Assembly (NCBI RefSeq): GCF_002155685.1
Contig: NZ_MUYK01000004.1
Span: 62,001-126,000, forward strand
From: Erythrobacter colymbi
GTDB taxonomy: Bacteria > Pseudomonadota > Alphaproteobacteria > Sphingomonadales > Sphingomonadaceae
DNA: 64,000 bases
Direction: 5' to 3'
Both the position numbers and the translations under genes were made by a program. Positions 16,128 through 25,034 of the stretch are shown here, piece after piece. The notes beneath the pieces are model-generated. The model saw nothing but the letters and a program-made list of their open reading frames with translations, searched no databases and was not told the origin of the DNA. The stretch's first letter is position 1. The number at the start of each line of letters is the position of its first letter.

Positions 16128-17272
16128 GCCTTTCTGAACGGCGTGCGGCTGCCGAGGTAAAGCTGGTCGCTCGCCACCCCGGCGCGTTCGCGTTCGAGGA
16201 AATCGGCCACCGCCGCGCGGAAGCCCGGATCGGCGATCCAGTGCGCCGACCATGTCTGCACCGGCTCGTACCCGCGGGCGAGCTTGTGCCCGCCCTGCGC
16301 GCCCGCCTCGACCCGCGCGAGGCCGCGGGCAATCGCGATGTCGATCGCCTGATAGTAGCACAGCTCGAAATGCAGGAAGCGCACCTCGCGGGTGCAGCCC
16401 CAGTAGCGCCCGTAGAGTGCCTCCTTCCCCACGAAGTTCAGCGCCCCCGCAATCGCCTCGTCCCCGTCATAGGCGAGGATCAGCACGATCCGCTCCCCCA
16501 TCCGCTCGCCCAGCAGGCTGAAGGCCTCGCGCGTCAGATAGGGGCTACCCCACTTCCTTGCGCCGGTGTCCTGATAGAACACCCAGAAAGCGTCCCAGTG
16601 CTCCTCGCGGATCTCGGCGCCGGTCAGGTGGCGGATGGTGAGGCCCTGGGTGGCGGCCGCGCGCTCCTTCCGCAGGTCCTTGCGCTTCCTTGACGAGAGC
16701 GCGCCGAGGAAATCGTCGAAGGTTGCATAGCCGCGGTTGAACCAGTGGAACTGGATGTCCGAGCGCGGCAACCAGCCCGCGTCCTCGAACATCGGCAGCT
16801 GCGCGGGTTCGATGAAGGTCGCATGGGCGCTCGACAGCTTGTTCTGGAGGCACACCGCCTCGGCGCCCTTGAGCAGATGCGGCGCGAGGGCGGGGTCGGA
16901 CAGCAGCAGGCGCGGCCCCGTCGCCGGGGTGAAGGGCGCGGCGATCTGGAGTTTGGGGTAGTAGCGCCCCCCTGCCCGGTGCCATGCGTCCGCCCACGAA
17001 TGGTCGAACACATATTCGCCCTGCGAGTGCCCCTTGGCGTAGGATGGCAGCGCGGCGAGCAGTCCGCCGGCGGCGTCAGTGATGGCGATGGGAGCAGGTT
17101 CCCAGCCGGTCCCGCGGCCGACCGAACCCGAATCCTCCATCGCGGTCAGGAATTCGTGCGAGACGAAAGGATTGTCGTTGCCGCCGAGCGCGTTCCACGC
17201 GTCGCGGTCGAACGCGCCGACCGAGTCTGCGATGCGGACGGTCAGCTCGGGCCCGGGTGCCTCGGCGCTCAC
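16124..17272 (-). CDS. FemAB/GNAT-like N-acyltransferase (DUF482 type)
   Basis: A 382-residue protein of the FemAB-like family PF04339, often labelled peptidoglycan biosynthesis/recognition, with a doubled GNAT fold. Clear motifs are NPFVSHEFLTAMEDSGSV, QFHWFNRGYATFDDFL, SRKRKDLRKER and the C-terminal acetyl-group-binding region ARVEAGAQGGHKLARGY. The GTG start overlaps the GDPD stop (GTGA). The substrate is unknown. It is the last gene of the five-gene - strand operon 16124-19381. Confidence 0.85.
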   Translation of the reverse strand: MSAEAPGPELTVRIADSVGAFDRDAWNALGGNDNPFVSHEFLTAMEDSGSVGRGTGWEPAPIAITDAAGGLLAALPSYAKGHSQGEYVFDHSWADAWHRAGGRYYPKLQIAAPFTPATGPRLLLSDPALAPHLLKGAEAVCLQNKLSSAHATFIEPAQLPMFEDAGWLPRSDIQFHWFNRGYATFDDFLGALSSRKRKDLRKERAAATQGLTIRHLTGAEIREEHWDAFWVFYQDTGARKWGSPYLTREAFSLLGERMGERIVLILAYDGDEAIAGALNFVGKEALYGRYWGCTREVRFLHFELCYYQAIDIAIARGLARVEAGAQGGHKLARGYEPVQTWSAHWIADPGFRAAVADFLERERAGVASDQLYLGSRTPFRKA

Positions 17273-17997
17273 GCCAGCCCTTCCCCTTCGGCGATCAGCG
17301 CATCGGCAAGGGCGAGCCCCTTCGCGCGGGTCTCGGGCGAGCGGACGGTCCAGGTGAGCAGCACTCCGCCCCGCGCGCGCCACGCGGCGGCTTCGGGCCG
17401 GTCGAGGTCGCGCACGTCGATCGCGAGGAAATCGGGCTGCGCGGCGGCGAGCACCTCGGGCTTGCGCCATTCGCCCTCGAACCCGTTTTCATAGGAGTCG
17501 GTGCCGACCAGCCCGCGGGTAACGTCGGGCGCATTGCCCATGAACCACATCGGGACACGGGGATCGAAGCTCATAACCGCAACGTCACCCCGATAGGGCG
17601 CCAATTGCTCAGCCACGACGCGGCACGAACGCTCGACATCATAGCCGGGCAGCGACTTCACCTCGATCAGAAGCGGCACCTGTCCGCCCACCTTGTCGAG
17701 GAAGGTCGCAAGAAGCGGGGGGCGCTGATCGGTGCCCATCAGGTGAAGCGCCGCGACCGCCTCGGCGGTGTGCCGGGCGACCATGCCCTCGGCGCCCGTC
17801 AATCGCGGCAGGTCCCAGTCGTGGAACACCAGCGGCACGCCGTCTCCGGCCAGCTGGATATCGCACTCGATCCCCATGCCGCGCGCAATCGCACCCTCTG
17901 CTGCGGCGAGCGAATTCTCGGGCACCTCCGGACCATGCAGACCGCGGTGGGCAAATTCCCACTGCGTCAGCCAGTCCGGAGCGCGCCTTGCGGTCAT
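17269..17997 (-). CDS. Glycerophosphodiester phosphodiesterase
   Basis: A 242-residue GDPD with the catalytic pattern near the N-terminus: FAHRGLHG, PENSLAAAEGAIARG, IECDIQLAGDGVPLVFHD. These contain the two histidines and the Glu-Asp metal ligands. It hydrolyses glycerophosphodiesters, the products of phospholipid deacylation, to glycerol-3-phosphate and an alcohol. No signal peptide is apparent, so a cytoplasmic UgpQ-like role is likely. It overlaps both neighbours by four bases. Confidence 0.92.
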   Translation of the reverse strand: MTARRAPDWLTQWEFAHRGLHGPEVPENSLAAAEGAIARGMGIECDIQLAGDGVPLVFHDWDLPRLTGAEGMVARHTAEAVAALHLMGTDQRPPLLATFLDKVGGQVPLLIEVKSLPGYDVERSCRVVAEQLAPYRGDVAVMSFDPRVPMWFMGNAPDVTRGLVGTDSYENGFEGEWRKPEVLAAAQPDFLAIDVRDLDRPEAAAWRARGGVLLTWTVRSPETRAKGLALADALIAEGEGLA

Positions 17998-18449
17998 GCC
18001 TTGAGCGCGACCACCGCGTCGACTTCCACCGCCGCGCCGCGCGGCAGGGCGGGCACGCCCACGGCGGCGCGCGCGTGCTTGCCCGCCTCGCCGAACACCT
18101 GCTCCATCAGGTCCGATGCGCCGTTGGCGACTTCGGGCTGGTCGGTGAAGTCGGCGGTGCAGTTGATGAAGGCGCCGAGCTTCACGATCCGCTCGACCTT
18201 TTCGAGCAGGCCCGCGGCTTCCAGCTGCGCGACGATCATGAGACCGCAGGCACGCGCGGCGGCCTGTCCGGCCTCGACCGAGACGTCGTCACCCAGCCGG
18301 CCCTTCACCACCTGCCCGTCCACGAAGGGCAGCTGGCCCGAGACGTGGGCGAAACCGCCATGCACCACCACCGGCACATAGCTCGCGACCGGCGCGGCGG
18401 CCTTGGGCAGGGTGATGCCGAGTTCGGCGAGTTTGGCAGCAACAGTCAT
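17994..18449 (-). CDS. RidA family protein (YjgF/UK114)
   Basis: A 151-residue member of the RidA family, on the long side (the usual core is about 130). Visible marks are HVSGQLPFVDGQ, ACGLMIVAQLEAA and the C-terminal VGVPALPRGAAVEVDAVVA, where the usual RidA arginine that binds the imine carboxylate reads as LPRG. RidA proteins hydrolyse reactive enamine/imine intermediates; this subgroup may differ. It lies in a tight operon, 3 bases from the HAD gene. Confidence 0.88.
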   Translation of the reverse strand: MTVAAKLAELGITLPKAAAPVASYVPVVVHGGFAHVSGQLPFVDGQVVKGRLGDDVSVEAGQAAARACGLMIVAQLEAAGLLEKVERIVKLGAFINCTADFTDQPEVANGASDLMEQVFGEAGKHARAAVGVPALPRGAAVEVDAVVALKA

Positions 18450-18452
18450 GTC

Positions 18453-19073
18453 TCAGTTCTCCAGTCGTTCAAGCAGCCACGGCAGGGCTTCGTCCCAGCG
18501 GTCGATGCGGGCTTCGGCGTGGCCGGCCTTGTGGGCGCAATCAATGGCGTGGGCGATCATGGGTTCGCCGCACAGGTGGAGCCGGGTCACGTGCGGGGTG
18601 ACCTCGGCAACGCTCGCGTGGTGTTGGGCGAGATCGTCGATGAACAGCGCCTTGGTGGGCGCATATTCCTCGATGATCGCCTTCAGCGCCGGACCCTTGG
18701 GGCCCTGGTTGGTAAACACCCGCGCGTTGATCCCGACCTTGGCGAGCTGCTCGGCGCGCGCGTCGCGGTGGTGGTCCACAAGGTTCGTCAGGATCACCAC
18801 ATCGGCCTTCTCGGCCAGCGTGTTGATCCCCTCGACCGCGCCGGCAATCGGCATCTGCGAATCCATCTCGTTGTCGAAGAAGAGGCGCAGCATCTTCCAG
18901 ATATCGGGCGGGGCCAGCAGCTCTCCGGTCGCCTGCCAGCGCAGCGCCTCGGCGAAATTGTGGCCTTCGAGGTGGAAGCTGACGCCTTGGCTCGCCTCCA
19001 GCCAGTCCTTGAAGGGAGCGACCATGTGCAGCAGCACTTCGTCGCAATCGGAGATGATCAGGGGGCGGGTCAT
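18453..19073 (-). CDS. HAD-superfamily hydrolase
   Basis: A 206-residue HAD phosphatase-like protein. The nucleophile motif is ISDCDEVLL (Asp9-x-Asp11); motif II is VILTNLVDH, and motif III/IV is KALFIDDLAQHHASVAE. The small C1 cap inserts after motif I. The substrate is unknown. Its start overlaps the DUF3572 stop by four bases. Confidence 0.85.
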   Translation of the reverse strand: MTRPLIISDCDEVLLHMVAPFKDWLEASQGVSFHLEGHNFAEALRWQATGELLAPPDIWKMLRLFFDNEMDSQMPIAGAVEGINTLAEKADVVILTNLVDHHRDARAEQLAKVGINARVFTNQGPKGPALKAIIEEYAPTKALFIDDLAQHHASVAEVTPHVTRLHLCGEPMIAHAIDCAHKAGHAEARIDRWDEALPWLLERLEN

Positions 19074-19381
19074 GCTTGGAGAGCGTCCTTGGCGGCGACC
19101 AGTTCCTCGGGCGTGACGGCAAGCGCCTCGGCCGCGCGGATCAGATCGGGTTCGTGATTGGCGAGAAATTCGAGCGCCGAGGCAAGGATCATGGGATCGC
19201 CCAGCCCGGTGCGCAGAGAATCGGGATCGAGCCCGGTCAGTTCAAGGTAGCGCGCGGCGCGATCCTCGCATTCCAGCACCCAGCCGAGCGCGGCGAGCGC
19301 GAGAACCTGCGGGTTGGCGGGCTCGGATGCGGGACGATGCGGGATTGTCCTGTCCTTCGGCAAGGGGTAATCGGGGAGCAC
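19070..19381 (-). CDS. DUF3572 family protein
   Basis: A 103-residue protein (116 if the ATG at 19420 is used) matching DUF3572: LALAALGWVLECEDRAARYLELTGLD, then DPMILASALEFLANHEPDLI and ALAVTPEELVAA. It is all-helical with unknown function and typical of Alphaproteobacteria. I prefer the GTG at 19381 because the ATG at 19420 would overlap the start of divergent divK by 17 bases; the choice is uncertain. Confidence 0.75.
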   Translation of the reverse strand: MLPDYPLPKDRTIPHRPASEPANPQVLALAALGWVLECEDRAARYLELTGLDPDSLRTGLGDPMILASALEFLANHEPDLIRAAEALAVTPEELVAAKDALQA

Positions 19382-19403
19382 GGGTGGCAAATCGGGGCGT
19401 TCA

Positions 19404-19766
19404 GTGACAAAGCGGATCATGGTTGTCGAGGACAATGACCTCAACCGGAAATTGTTCTGCGACGTGCTTCGCGCCAACGGGTTCGAGGTGGAGCCGGTGG
19501 CCGAGGGCGACAAGGTGCTCGACACGGCGCGCGCGGTGACGCCCGATCTCATCATCATGGACATCCAGCTGGGCGGCGTTTCGGGCGTCGACCTGATCGA
19601 GGCCGCCAAACGCGACAGGCGGCTGTCGGGCATTCCCGTGCTGGCGGTGACGGCCTTCGCCGCCAAGGGCGACGAGGAGCGCATCCGCGCGGCGGGGGCG
19701 GAGGGCTATCTCTCCAAGCCCGTGTCGATCGGCCCCTTCATGAACGCGGTGAACGCGCTGGTCTGA
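19404..19766 (+). CDS. divK: Single-domain response regulator DivK
   Basis: A 120-residue receiver domain with no output domain. Residues VVEDNDLNRKLF, the phosphoacceptor Asp53 (LIIMDIQL), the threonine in AVTAF and the lysine in YLSKPVS are all in place and match Caulobacter DivK. DivK-P signals through DivL and CckA to lower CtrA activity and drives cell-cycle entry. The GTG at 19404 keeps the conserved MTKRI start; the ATG at 19419 would remove it. It is divergent from the DUF3572 operon with about 22 bases between starts. Confidence 0.88.
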   Translation: MTKRIMVVEDNDLNRKLFCDVLRANGFEVEPVAEGDKVLDTARAVTPDLIIMDIQLGGVSGVDLIEAAKRDRRLSGIPVLAVTAFAAKGDEERIRAAGAEGYLSKPVSIGPFMNAVNALV

Positions 19767-19851
19767 TCTACGCGGGGCGGAAATTCATCCGCCATTCATC
19801 GCCGGACTGCTAGTTTTATCTAACAAAAATAGCAGATTAGGGGATGCGGGT

Positions 19852-20784
19852 TTGGTTGCGCGTGCTTCCGTCATGTTTGCTCTGGGTTCCGCTCTGGCGG
19901 CCCTGCCGGCGCTGGTGGCGGCGCAGGAGCGCGAGATTCCTCCGCCCTCCTCCGACATCACCGAGATCGAGGTGCTCGGCCAGCGCGAGCTTGCGCGGCA
20001 GGTGTTCAAGCAGAACCTCGAACAGCTCACCGCCCCGCTCTCGGTGACCGACACCATCCCGCGCTTTTACCAGCCGCTGTGCGTCGAGGTCGCGGGGATC
20101 GCGCCCGACCAGGCGCGCGTCGTGGCCGAGCGGATCACGCGCACTTCGCTCGAAGCCGGCCTCCCGCCGCCGCAGGAGGGATGCCGGACTAATGCGCTGG
20201 TGATCGTGGTCGATGATCCCGAGCGGATGTACGACACGCTGGTGAGCACGCGGCTCGATCTCGTCGGCATCCTGCCCTTCCGCGATGTCCACGCGCGCCG
20301 CCTGCGGGACGATGTGCGCGGCGGCAAGCCGGTGGTGTGGTGGAACGTGCTTGGCGCGGCCAACAGCCAGGGGTCGAGCTTCAACGACCTCGGCCTCGCT
20401 GTGGCACCCGATATTGCCGCAACGCGCACCACGGCTGCGCTCTACCGGCCGAAGACGCTGTCGGTGGTGATGTATGACGCCGGCCGGCTTGGCGGGGCGA
20501 CGCTCGACCAGATCGCCGATCACGCCGCGCTCCACATCCTCGGCACCCCGCGCCGCCAGATCGCCTTCGATGCAGTCGACGTGCCCTCGATCCTGAGCCT
20601 GTTCGCGGATGAACCGGGCACCGCCCCGCCCGCGCTCACCGACTTCGACCGCGCCTATCTCAAGGGTCTCTACAACCTCGGTCCGGGCGCTTTCCAGTCA
20701 CGCGTGCCGCGTTCGGTGGTCGCCGCCTATGCCGCGCAGTGCGAGGCGCAAGGGAGCGATTGCCGCATCCGTCTGCGCAACTGA
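19852..20784 (+). CDS. Secreted conserved hypothetical protein
   Basis: A 310-residue protein with a signal peptide (SVMFALGSALAALPALVAAQ). I do not recognise the family. The mature part has an N-terminal VLGQRELARQVFKQNLEQL helix, then a mixed domain with three or four cysteines (PLCVEV, EGCRTN, AQCEAQGSDCR) that could form disulphides, and HAALHILGTP, which resembles a structural histidine motif but lacks a clear metalloprotease HExxH. The in-frame TTG at 19852 is preceded by AGGGG and is the best start; an ATG at 19873 would shorten the signal. Confidence 0.6.
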   Translation: MVARASVMFALGSALAALPALVAAQEREIPPPSSDITEIEVLGQRELARQVFKQNLEQLTAPLSVTDTIPRFYQPLCVEVAGIAPDQARVVAERITRTSLEAGLPPPQEGCRTNALVIVVDDPERMYDTLVSTRLDLVGILPFRDVHARRLRDDVRGGKPVVWWNVLGAANSQGSSFNDLGLAVAPDIAATRTTAALYRPKTLSVVMYDAGRLGGATLDQIADHAALHILGTPRRQIAFDAVDVPSILSLFADEPGTAPPALTDFDRAYLKGLYNLGPGAFQSRVPRSVVAAYAAQCEAQGSDCRIRLRN

Positions 20785-20909
20785 CGCGCCGGGCGCGGGG
20801 TGCTATGGCCCTGCGCAAAGCGGCGAAAGCTTGACAAGCTGCATCATCCGCCGCTTTGCAGCCGTAGCTCCGGGCGTGTGCCCGCCGACCAGACGAAAGC
20901 TTCCGCCCC

Positions 20910-21152
20910 ATGACCCCCGCAGACGTTGACGCCTCCATCCGTACTCTCGTCGAGCCCTTCAACAAGAAGGGCATCGCCATCGAGGACGCGACCACCTTTG
21001 CCGGCGATCTCGAATTCGACAGCCTCACGGTGATGGATTTCGTCGCCGCGATCGAGGACGAGTTCGACATCATCATCAGCATGAACCAGCAGGCCGAGAT
21101 CGAAAACTGGGGCCAGCTCGTCGCGGCAGTCCACAAGCTGCAGGATAGCTGA
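20910..21152 (+). CDS. Acyl carrier protein (sphingolipid-associated)
   Basis: An 80-residue acyl carrier protein. The phosphopantetheine serine is Ser38 in EFDSLTVMDF, a variant of the usual DSL motif. It lies 14 bases before serine palmitoyltransferase. In Sphingomonas and Caulobacter a dedicated ACP next to spt supplies acyl groups to sphingolipid synthesis, so that role is likely here rather than bulk fatty acid synthesis. Confidence 0.88.
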   Translation: MTPADVDASIRTLVEPFNKKGIAIEDATTFAGDLEFDSLTVMDFVAAIEDEFDIIISMNQQAEIENWGQLVAAVHKLQDS

Positions 21153-21166
21153 TAAGGGCCTTCCCC

Positions 21167-22393
21167 ATGACTGACACCATCGCCCCCGTTCAGCCCGTCG
21201 ACCTGCTGGCGAAGTTCGACCCGATCATTCAAACCCGCGAGCAGCTGCTTGCCGCCGGGGTGGAAGACCCGTTCAACCTCGTGATGGAGAAGGTGCTCTC
21301 GCCCACCCGCGCGATCTGCAACGGGCGCGACACGATCCTGCTCGGCACCTACAACTACATGGGCATGACATTCGACCCCGACGTGATCGCGGCGGGCAAG
21401 GAAGCGATGGAAACCTTCGGCGCGGGGACCACCGGGAGCCGCGTGCTCAACGGCACCTTCCGCGACCACCGCGATGTCGAGGCGGCGCTGCGCGAGTTCT
21501 ACGGGATGGACCACGCGATGGTCTTCTCGACCGGCTACCAGGCCAACCTCGGCGTGATCTCGACGCTGGCGGGCAAGGGCGACTACATCATCCTCGATAT
21601 CGATAGCCACGCCTCGATCTGGGATGGCTGCAAGATGGGCGACGCCGAGGTCGTGCCGTTCAAGCACAACGACGTCGAAGCGCTCGAGAAGCGCCTCAAG
21701 CGCGTCCCCGAGGGTGCCGGCAAGCTGGTGGTGCTCGAAGGCGTCTATTCGATGATGGGCGATGTCGCTCCGCTCAAGGAAATGGTGCGCATCTCCAAGG
21801 CCCACGGCGCGATGGTGCTGGTCGACGAGGCCCATTCGATGGGCTTCATCGGCGAACACGGCCGCGGCGTCGCCGAAGAGCAGGGCGTGCTCGACGATGT
21901 CGACTTCATCATCGGCACCTTCTCCAAGAGCGTCGGCACGGTCGGCGGCTTCTGCGTCTCGAACCATCCGAAGTTCGAAGTGATGCGTCTGGTGTGCCGC
22001 CCCTATGTCTTCACCGCCGCGCTGCCGCCCGCGGTGATGGCGAGCTCGGCCACATCGATCCGCAAGCTGATGCACGGCAGCAACAAGCGCGCGCATCTGT
22101 GGGAGAACAGCCGCACGCTGCACAAGGGCCTGCGTGACCTCGGCTTCAAGCTCGGCACCGAAACCCCGCAGAGCGCGATCATCGCCGTCATCATGCCCGA
22201 TCTGGAGCGCGGCGCGATGATGTGGGAGGCGCTGCTGAAGGAGGGCCTCTACGTCAACCTCGCCCGTCCCCCGGCAACGCCGGCCGGCATGACCCTGCTG
22301 CGCTGCTCGCTGTGCGCGGAGCATTCCTCCGAGCAGGTGCAGACGATCCTCGGCATGTTCGAGCGCGCGGGCAAGGCGATCGGGATTATCTGA
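21167..22393 (+). CDS. spt: Serine palmitoyltransferase
   Basis: A 408-residue PLP enzyme of the alpha-oxoamine synthase family that condenses serine with an acyl thioester to 3-ketosphinganine, the first step of sphingolipid synthesis. The PLP lysine is Lys254 (GTFSKSVGTVGG) and the serine-stacking histidine is His148 (IDSHAS). Both keep the spacing of the Sphingomonas paucimobilis enzyme (Lys265 and His159). With the adjacent ACP this marks a sphingolipid-making, sphingomonad-type bacterium. The other pathway genes are not in the window. Confidence 0.95.
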   Translation: MTDTIAPVQPVDLLAKFDPIIQTREQLLAAGVEDPFNLVMEKVLSPTRAICNGRDTILLGTYNYMGMTFDPDVIAAGKEAMETFGAGTTGSRVLNGTFRDHRDVEAALREFYGMDHAMVFSTGYQANLGVISTLAGKGDYIILDIDSHASIWDGCKMGDAEVVPFKHNDVEALEKRLKRVPEGAGKLVVLEGVYSMMGDVAPLKEMVRISKAHGAMVLVDEAHSMGFIGEHGRGVAEEQGVLDDVDFIIGTFSKSVGTVGGFCVSNHPKFEVMRLVCRPYVFTAALPPAVMASSATSIRKLMHGSNKRAHLWENSRTLHKGLRDLGFKLGTETPQSAIIAVIMPDLERGAMMWEALLKEGLYVNLARPPATPAGMTLLRCSLCAEHSSEQVQTILGMFERAGKAIGII

Positions 22394-22468
22394 CGAAAGC
22401 GCGCAAAGGCGGTTGCCTTTCGCTTAGGCGCGGATAATTTGCCCCTGTATTTCAAGGGGTCGCACGCC

Positions 22469-23926
22469 ATGTCATTCGTCTCTCCCGCTCGCCGGACGTT
22501 CCTTGTCGCGTCAGCTGGCGCGGTGGCTCTTGTTGTGAGCGGATGCGGCGGAGGTGGCGGAGGCGGGGGCGGCGGCTCAGTGGCCAACCGCGCGCCGCAG
22601 ATCACCTCGGCCGGCACGGCCAGCATCACCGAGAACGCCACCATCGCCCTCAACCTCGCCGCCAGCGATGCTGATGGCGATGCGGTCAGCTTTGCTGTCA
22701 CTGGCGGCGCTGACGCGGGCGCCTTCACCGTCAGCGGCGCCAGCCTCACCTTCCGCAACGCAGCCGATTTCGAGCGGCCTGCCGATGCCGGCCGCGACAA
22801 TATCTACAACCTTACCATCGAAGCGCGCGACGGCCGCGGCGGGATATCGAGCGCCGATCTGGTGGTCACTGTCACCAACAGCAAGGAAGGGATCGCCGTC
22901 ACACGCGTGGCGAGCGGGTTCTCCAACCCGGTCGGCCTCGGCCAGCTGCTCGTCATCGGTGCGCCTGCGGGCAAGATCGCCCTGGCCCAGACCACGGGCG
23001 AGATTTTCGAGGTCGACGGCACCACCGGCGCGCGCACGCTGCTGGCCGATATCTTCGCCAGCCGTCCGCGCGGGCGGGTACTGGCAATCACCTATTATTC
23101 GCGGCCGAGCAATTTCTACGGCGGATTGCATGCCGTGGTGCAGGAGGCTGACGGGCGCGTGTTCGTGCAATGCTATACCCGCTCCGCGCTGGACGAAACT
23201 GAAGTGATTCCCAGCGGATCGGCGCTGGTTTCGGCGGCGATCTTCTCCGGCCCGGTGCGCGGGTTGCCGGGCGGCGATCTGCATATGACCCTGTCGGACG
23301 AAGGCGGCACCTTCACCCAGAACCCCGCCTCGCCGCTCGGCAAGCTGATCTTCCTTCAGGAGAAAGACCCCTTCGCCGGGGCCTCTACCACGCGCGCAGG
23401 TTATAACGTGCAGGTGATCGGCACCGGCATCCGCCGCTCGGGCGGGGCAGGGGCGGTGAATGGCGAGATCCTGCTGAGCGATCAGGGCGCGTCGATCGAG
23501 CACGAGCTCACCTTCTTCCTGCCCGACGCGCGCCCGCTCGACTTCGGTTGGCCGGGGCGCGAAGGCACGCAGGGCATCGGCACCAACCCGCCTGCCGCGA
23601 TCAACGGGCCCAAGATCGCCTACGGCTTCGGCACCGGCCCCGATCAGGGCACGGGGGTGATCTTCGGCGGGCTATATCGCGGGCCGATTGCCGATCTCGA
23701 CAACCGCTTCGTGTTCGGCGACCGCAGCGGCGCATTCTGGTCGGTGCGGTTCAGCGATCTCACCACAAATTTCCTGCTCGGCCCGCCGCAGATGGACCGC
23801 CGGAGAGCCGATTTTGCGCCGAATGCCGGCGCGATCGAAGCCCCGGTGGCCTTCACGACTGACGATCTGGGGCGGATGTTCATTCTCGACGCCGACGGCG
23901 AGCTGTTCCGGATCGACGCCGCCTGA
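22469..23926 (+). CDS. Lipoprotein with cadherin-like and beta-propeller (sugar/PQQ-type) domains
   Basis: A 485-residue exported lipoprotein. The N-terminus carries RRTF (twin-arginine-like), a hydrophobic core and a lipobox SGC followed by ten glycines. Residues of about 40-145 look like a cadherin-like domain (SITENATIALNLAASDADGD, then IYNLTIEARDGRGG). The rest is beta-propeller-like and resembles PQQ-sugar-dehydrogenase propellers (GTGIRRSG, DFGWPGREG, GLYRGPIADLDNRFVFGDRSG, LGRMFILDADGELFRID). An oxidoreductase activity is not assured. The ATG at 22469 is preferred over one at 22439. Confidence 0.72.
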   Translation: MSFVSPARRTFLVASAGAVALVVSGCGGGGGGGGGGSVANRAPQITSAGTASITENATIALNLAASDADGDAVSFAVTGGADAGAFTVSGASLTFRNAADFERPADAGRDNIYNLTIEARDGRGGISSADLVVTVTNSKEGIAVTRVASGFSNPVGLGQLLVIGAPAGKIALAQTTGEIFEVDGTTGARTLLADIFASRPRGRVLAITYYSRPSNFYGGLHAVVQEADGRVFVQCYTRSALDETEVIPSGSALVSAAIFSGPVRGLPGGDLHMTLSDEGGTFTQNPASPLGKLIFLQEKDPFAGASTTRAGYNVQVIGTGIRRSGGAGAVNGEILLSDQGASIEHELTFFLPDARPLDFGWPGREGTQGIGTNPPAAINGPKIAYGFGTGPDQGTGVIFGGLYRGPIADLDNRFVFGDRSGAFWSVRFSDLTTNFLLGPPQMDRRRADFAPNAGAIEAPVAFTTDDLGRMFILDADGELFRIDAA

Positions 23927-23933
23927 CCCGCGC

Positions 23934-24203
23934 TCATTGGATGGAGATGATTCCGTCCACCGCGCGCCATTCCTGCGGGCCGATCAGGTGCTTGTGCGCC
24001 ACCCGCACCGAATGCAGCACCGCATCGATTTCCCGCCGCCAGAATGACAGGAACCGGTCGAGCTCCGGGAACTGGGGCGCGACGTCGTATTGCTGCATCA
24101 CGAATTGCTGCAACAGGCTGCGGTGATCGGGCATGTAATAATGGATTTCGACCGTGGACAGGCCATAGCCTGCCATCTGGGCCAGGAACGCGCGGTCCGT
24201 CAT
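23934..24203 (-). CDS. usg: usg family protein
   Basis: An 89-residue protein matching the usg family (MAGYGLSTVEIHYYMPDHRS, then PQFPELDRFLSFWRREIDA). The family is confined largely to Alphaproteobacteria and often sits near trp genes; its function is unknown. The ATG at 24203 is preceded by AGGAGG. It converges with the propeller lipoprotein gene, whose stop is seven bases away. Confidence 0.85.
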   Translation of the reverse strand: MTDRAFLAQMAGYGLSTVEIHYYMPDHRSLLQQFVMQQYDVAPQFPELDRFLSFWRREIDAVLHSVRVAHKHLIGPQEWRAVDGIISIQ

Positions 24204-24319
24204 CACTCCTCCTCACACTTCCAAGAAGAAAAGCTTGGAGGAAGAATCGCACGAACAAGCCAGCCGTCAATGGCCTGGTTGTAACATTCTTGCGGATTGC
24301 GCCGCGGCGCCCGGCTGCG

Positions 24320-24958
24320 TCAGCCCGGCATCGTGGCTGTATCGCACACCGAAGCGGCCCGGCTGTCCTCGCCGTCGAGCAGGGTCAGCGCCGCAAAACC
24401 GCCGATCACCGCGATAATGAAAGCAGCGGTCACAAGGCCGAGATACTTGTCGATGAAGGCCTTGATCGGCGCACCGAACAGGCGGAACAGGATTCCGACG
24501 ATCATGAAGCTGATCGAGCGGCTGACGAGGCTGGCGACAAGGAAAGTGCCGAGCGGCATCGCGATGAAGCCCGCGGTGATCGTCAGCAGCTTGAACGGAA
24601 TCGGCGTCGCGCCCTTGGCTACGAAGATCCAGAAGCCCATCTCGCGCAGGTAGCACGCCGCCTTGGGGAAGCTCTCGGTCAGCCCGAGCAGCGCGAGCAG
24701 CTGGGTGCCGACGCTCTCATAGAGGAAGTGGCCGATCCCGTAGCCGAGCAGACCGCCTGCGACCGAGGCCAGCGTCGCGATCACGGCGAAGCGCACCGCC
24801 TTCTTCGGTTCGGCAAGGCACATCAGCCCGAGCAGCGGATGCGGCGGGACGGGGAAGAAGCTTGCCTCGATGAAGCAGAACAGCGCGAGCCATGCGGGCG
24901 CGTGGCGGTGCGCGGCCTTGGTCATCGTCCAGTTGTAGAGCAGGCGCAACCAACGCAC
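24320..24958 (-). CDS. YqaA/DedA-like (SNARE-associated) membrane protein
   Basis: A 212-residue inner-membrane protein with about five hydrophobic segments. The family signature FCFIEASFFPVPPHPLLGLM contains the conserved acidic residue and double proline, and KGATPIPFKLLTITAGF matches the second half of the DedA/YqaA domain. Members are linked to membrane lipid transport and proton-dependent processes. The substrate is unknown. It is divergent from the GTA remnant. Confidence 0.85.
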   Translation of the reverse strand: MRWLRLLYNWTMTKAAHRHAPAWLALFCFIEASFFPVPPHPLLGLMCLAEPKKAVRFAVIATLASVAGGLLGYGIGHFLYESVGTQLLALLGLTESFPKAACYLREMGFWIFVAKGATPIPFKLLTITAGFIAMPLGTFLVASLVSRSISFMIVGILFRLFGAPIKAFIDKYLGLVTAAFIIAVIGGFAALTLLDGEDSRAASVCDTATMPG

Positions 24959-25034
24959 GCAGAGATCCTCTTTGCCGCAACGAGGCGCGCCTTAGGCGAC
25001 CGGGGCGGGACAGGCAAGCCAATGTCAGTTTACC

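Noticed and set aside
20660..22324. A 554-codon reading frame opposite the ACP and SPT genes
   Set aside because: The sense strand carries clear SPT catalytic residues; the antisense frame has histidine- and arginine-rich filler only.
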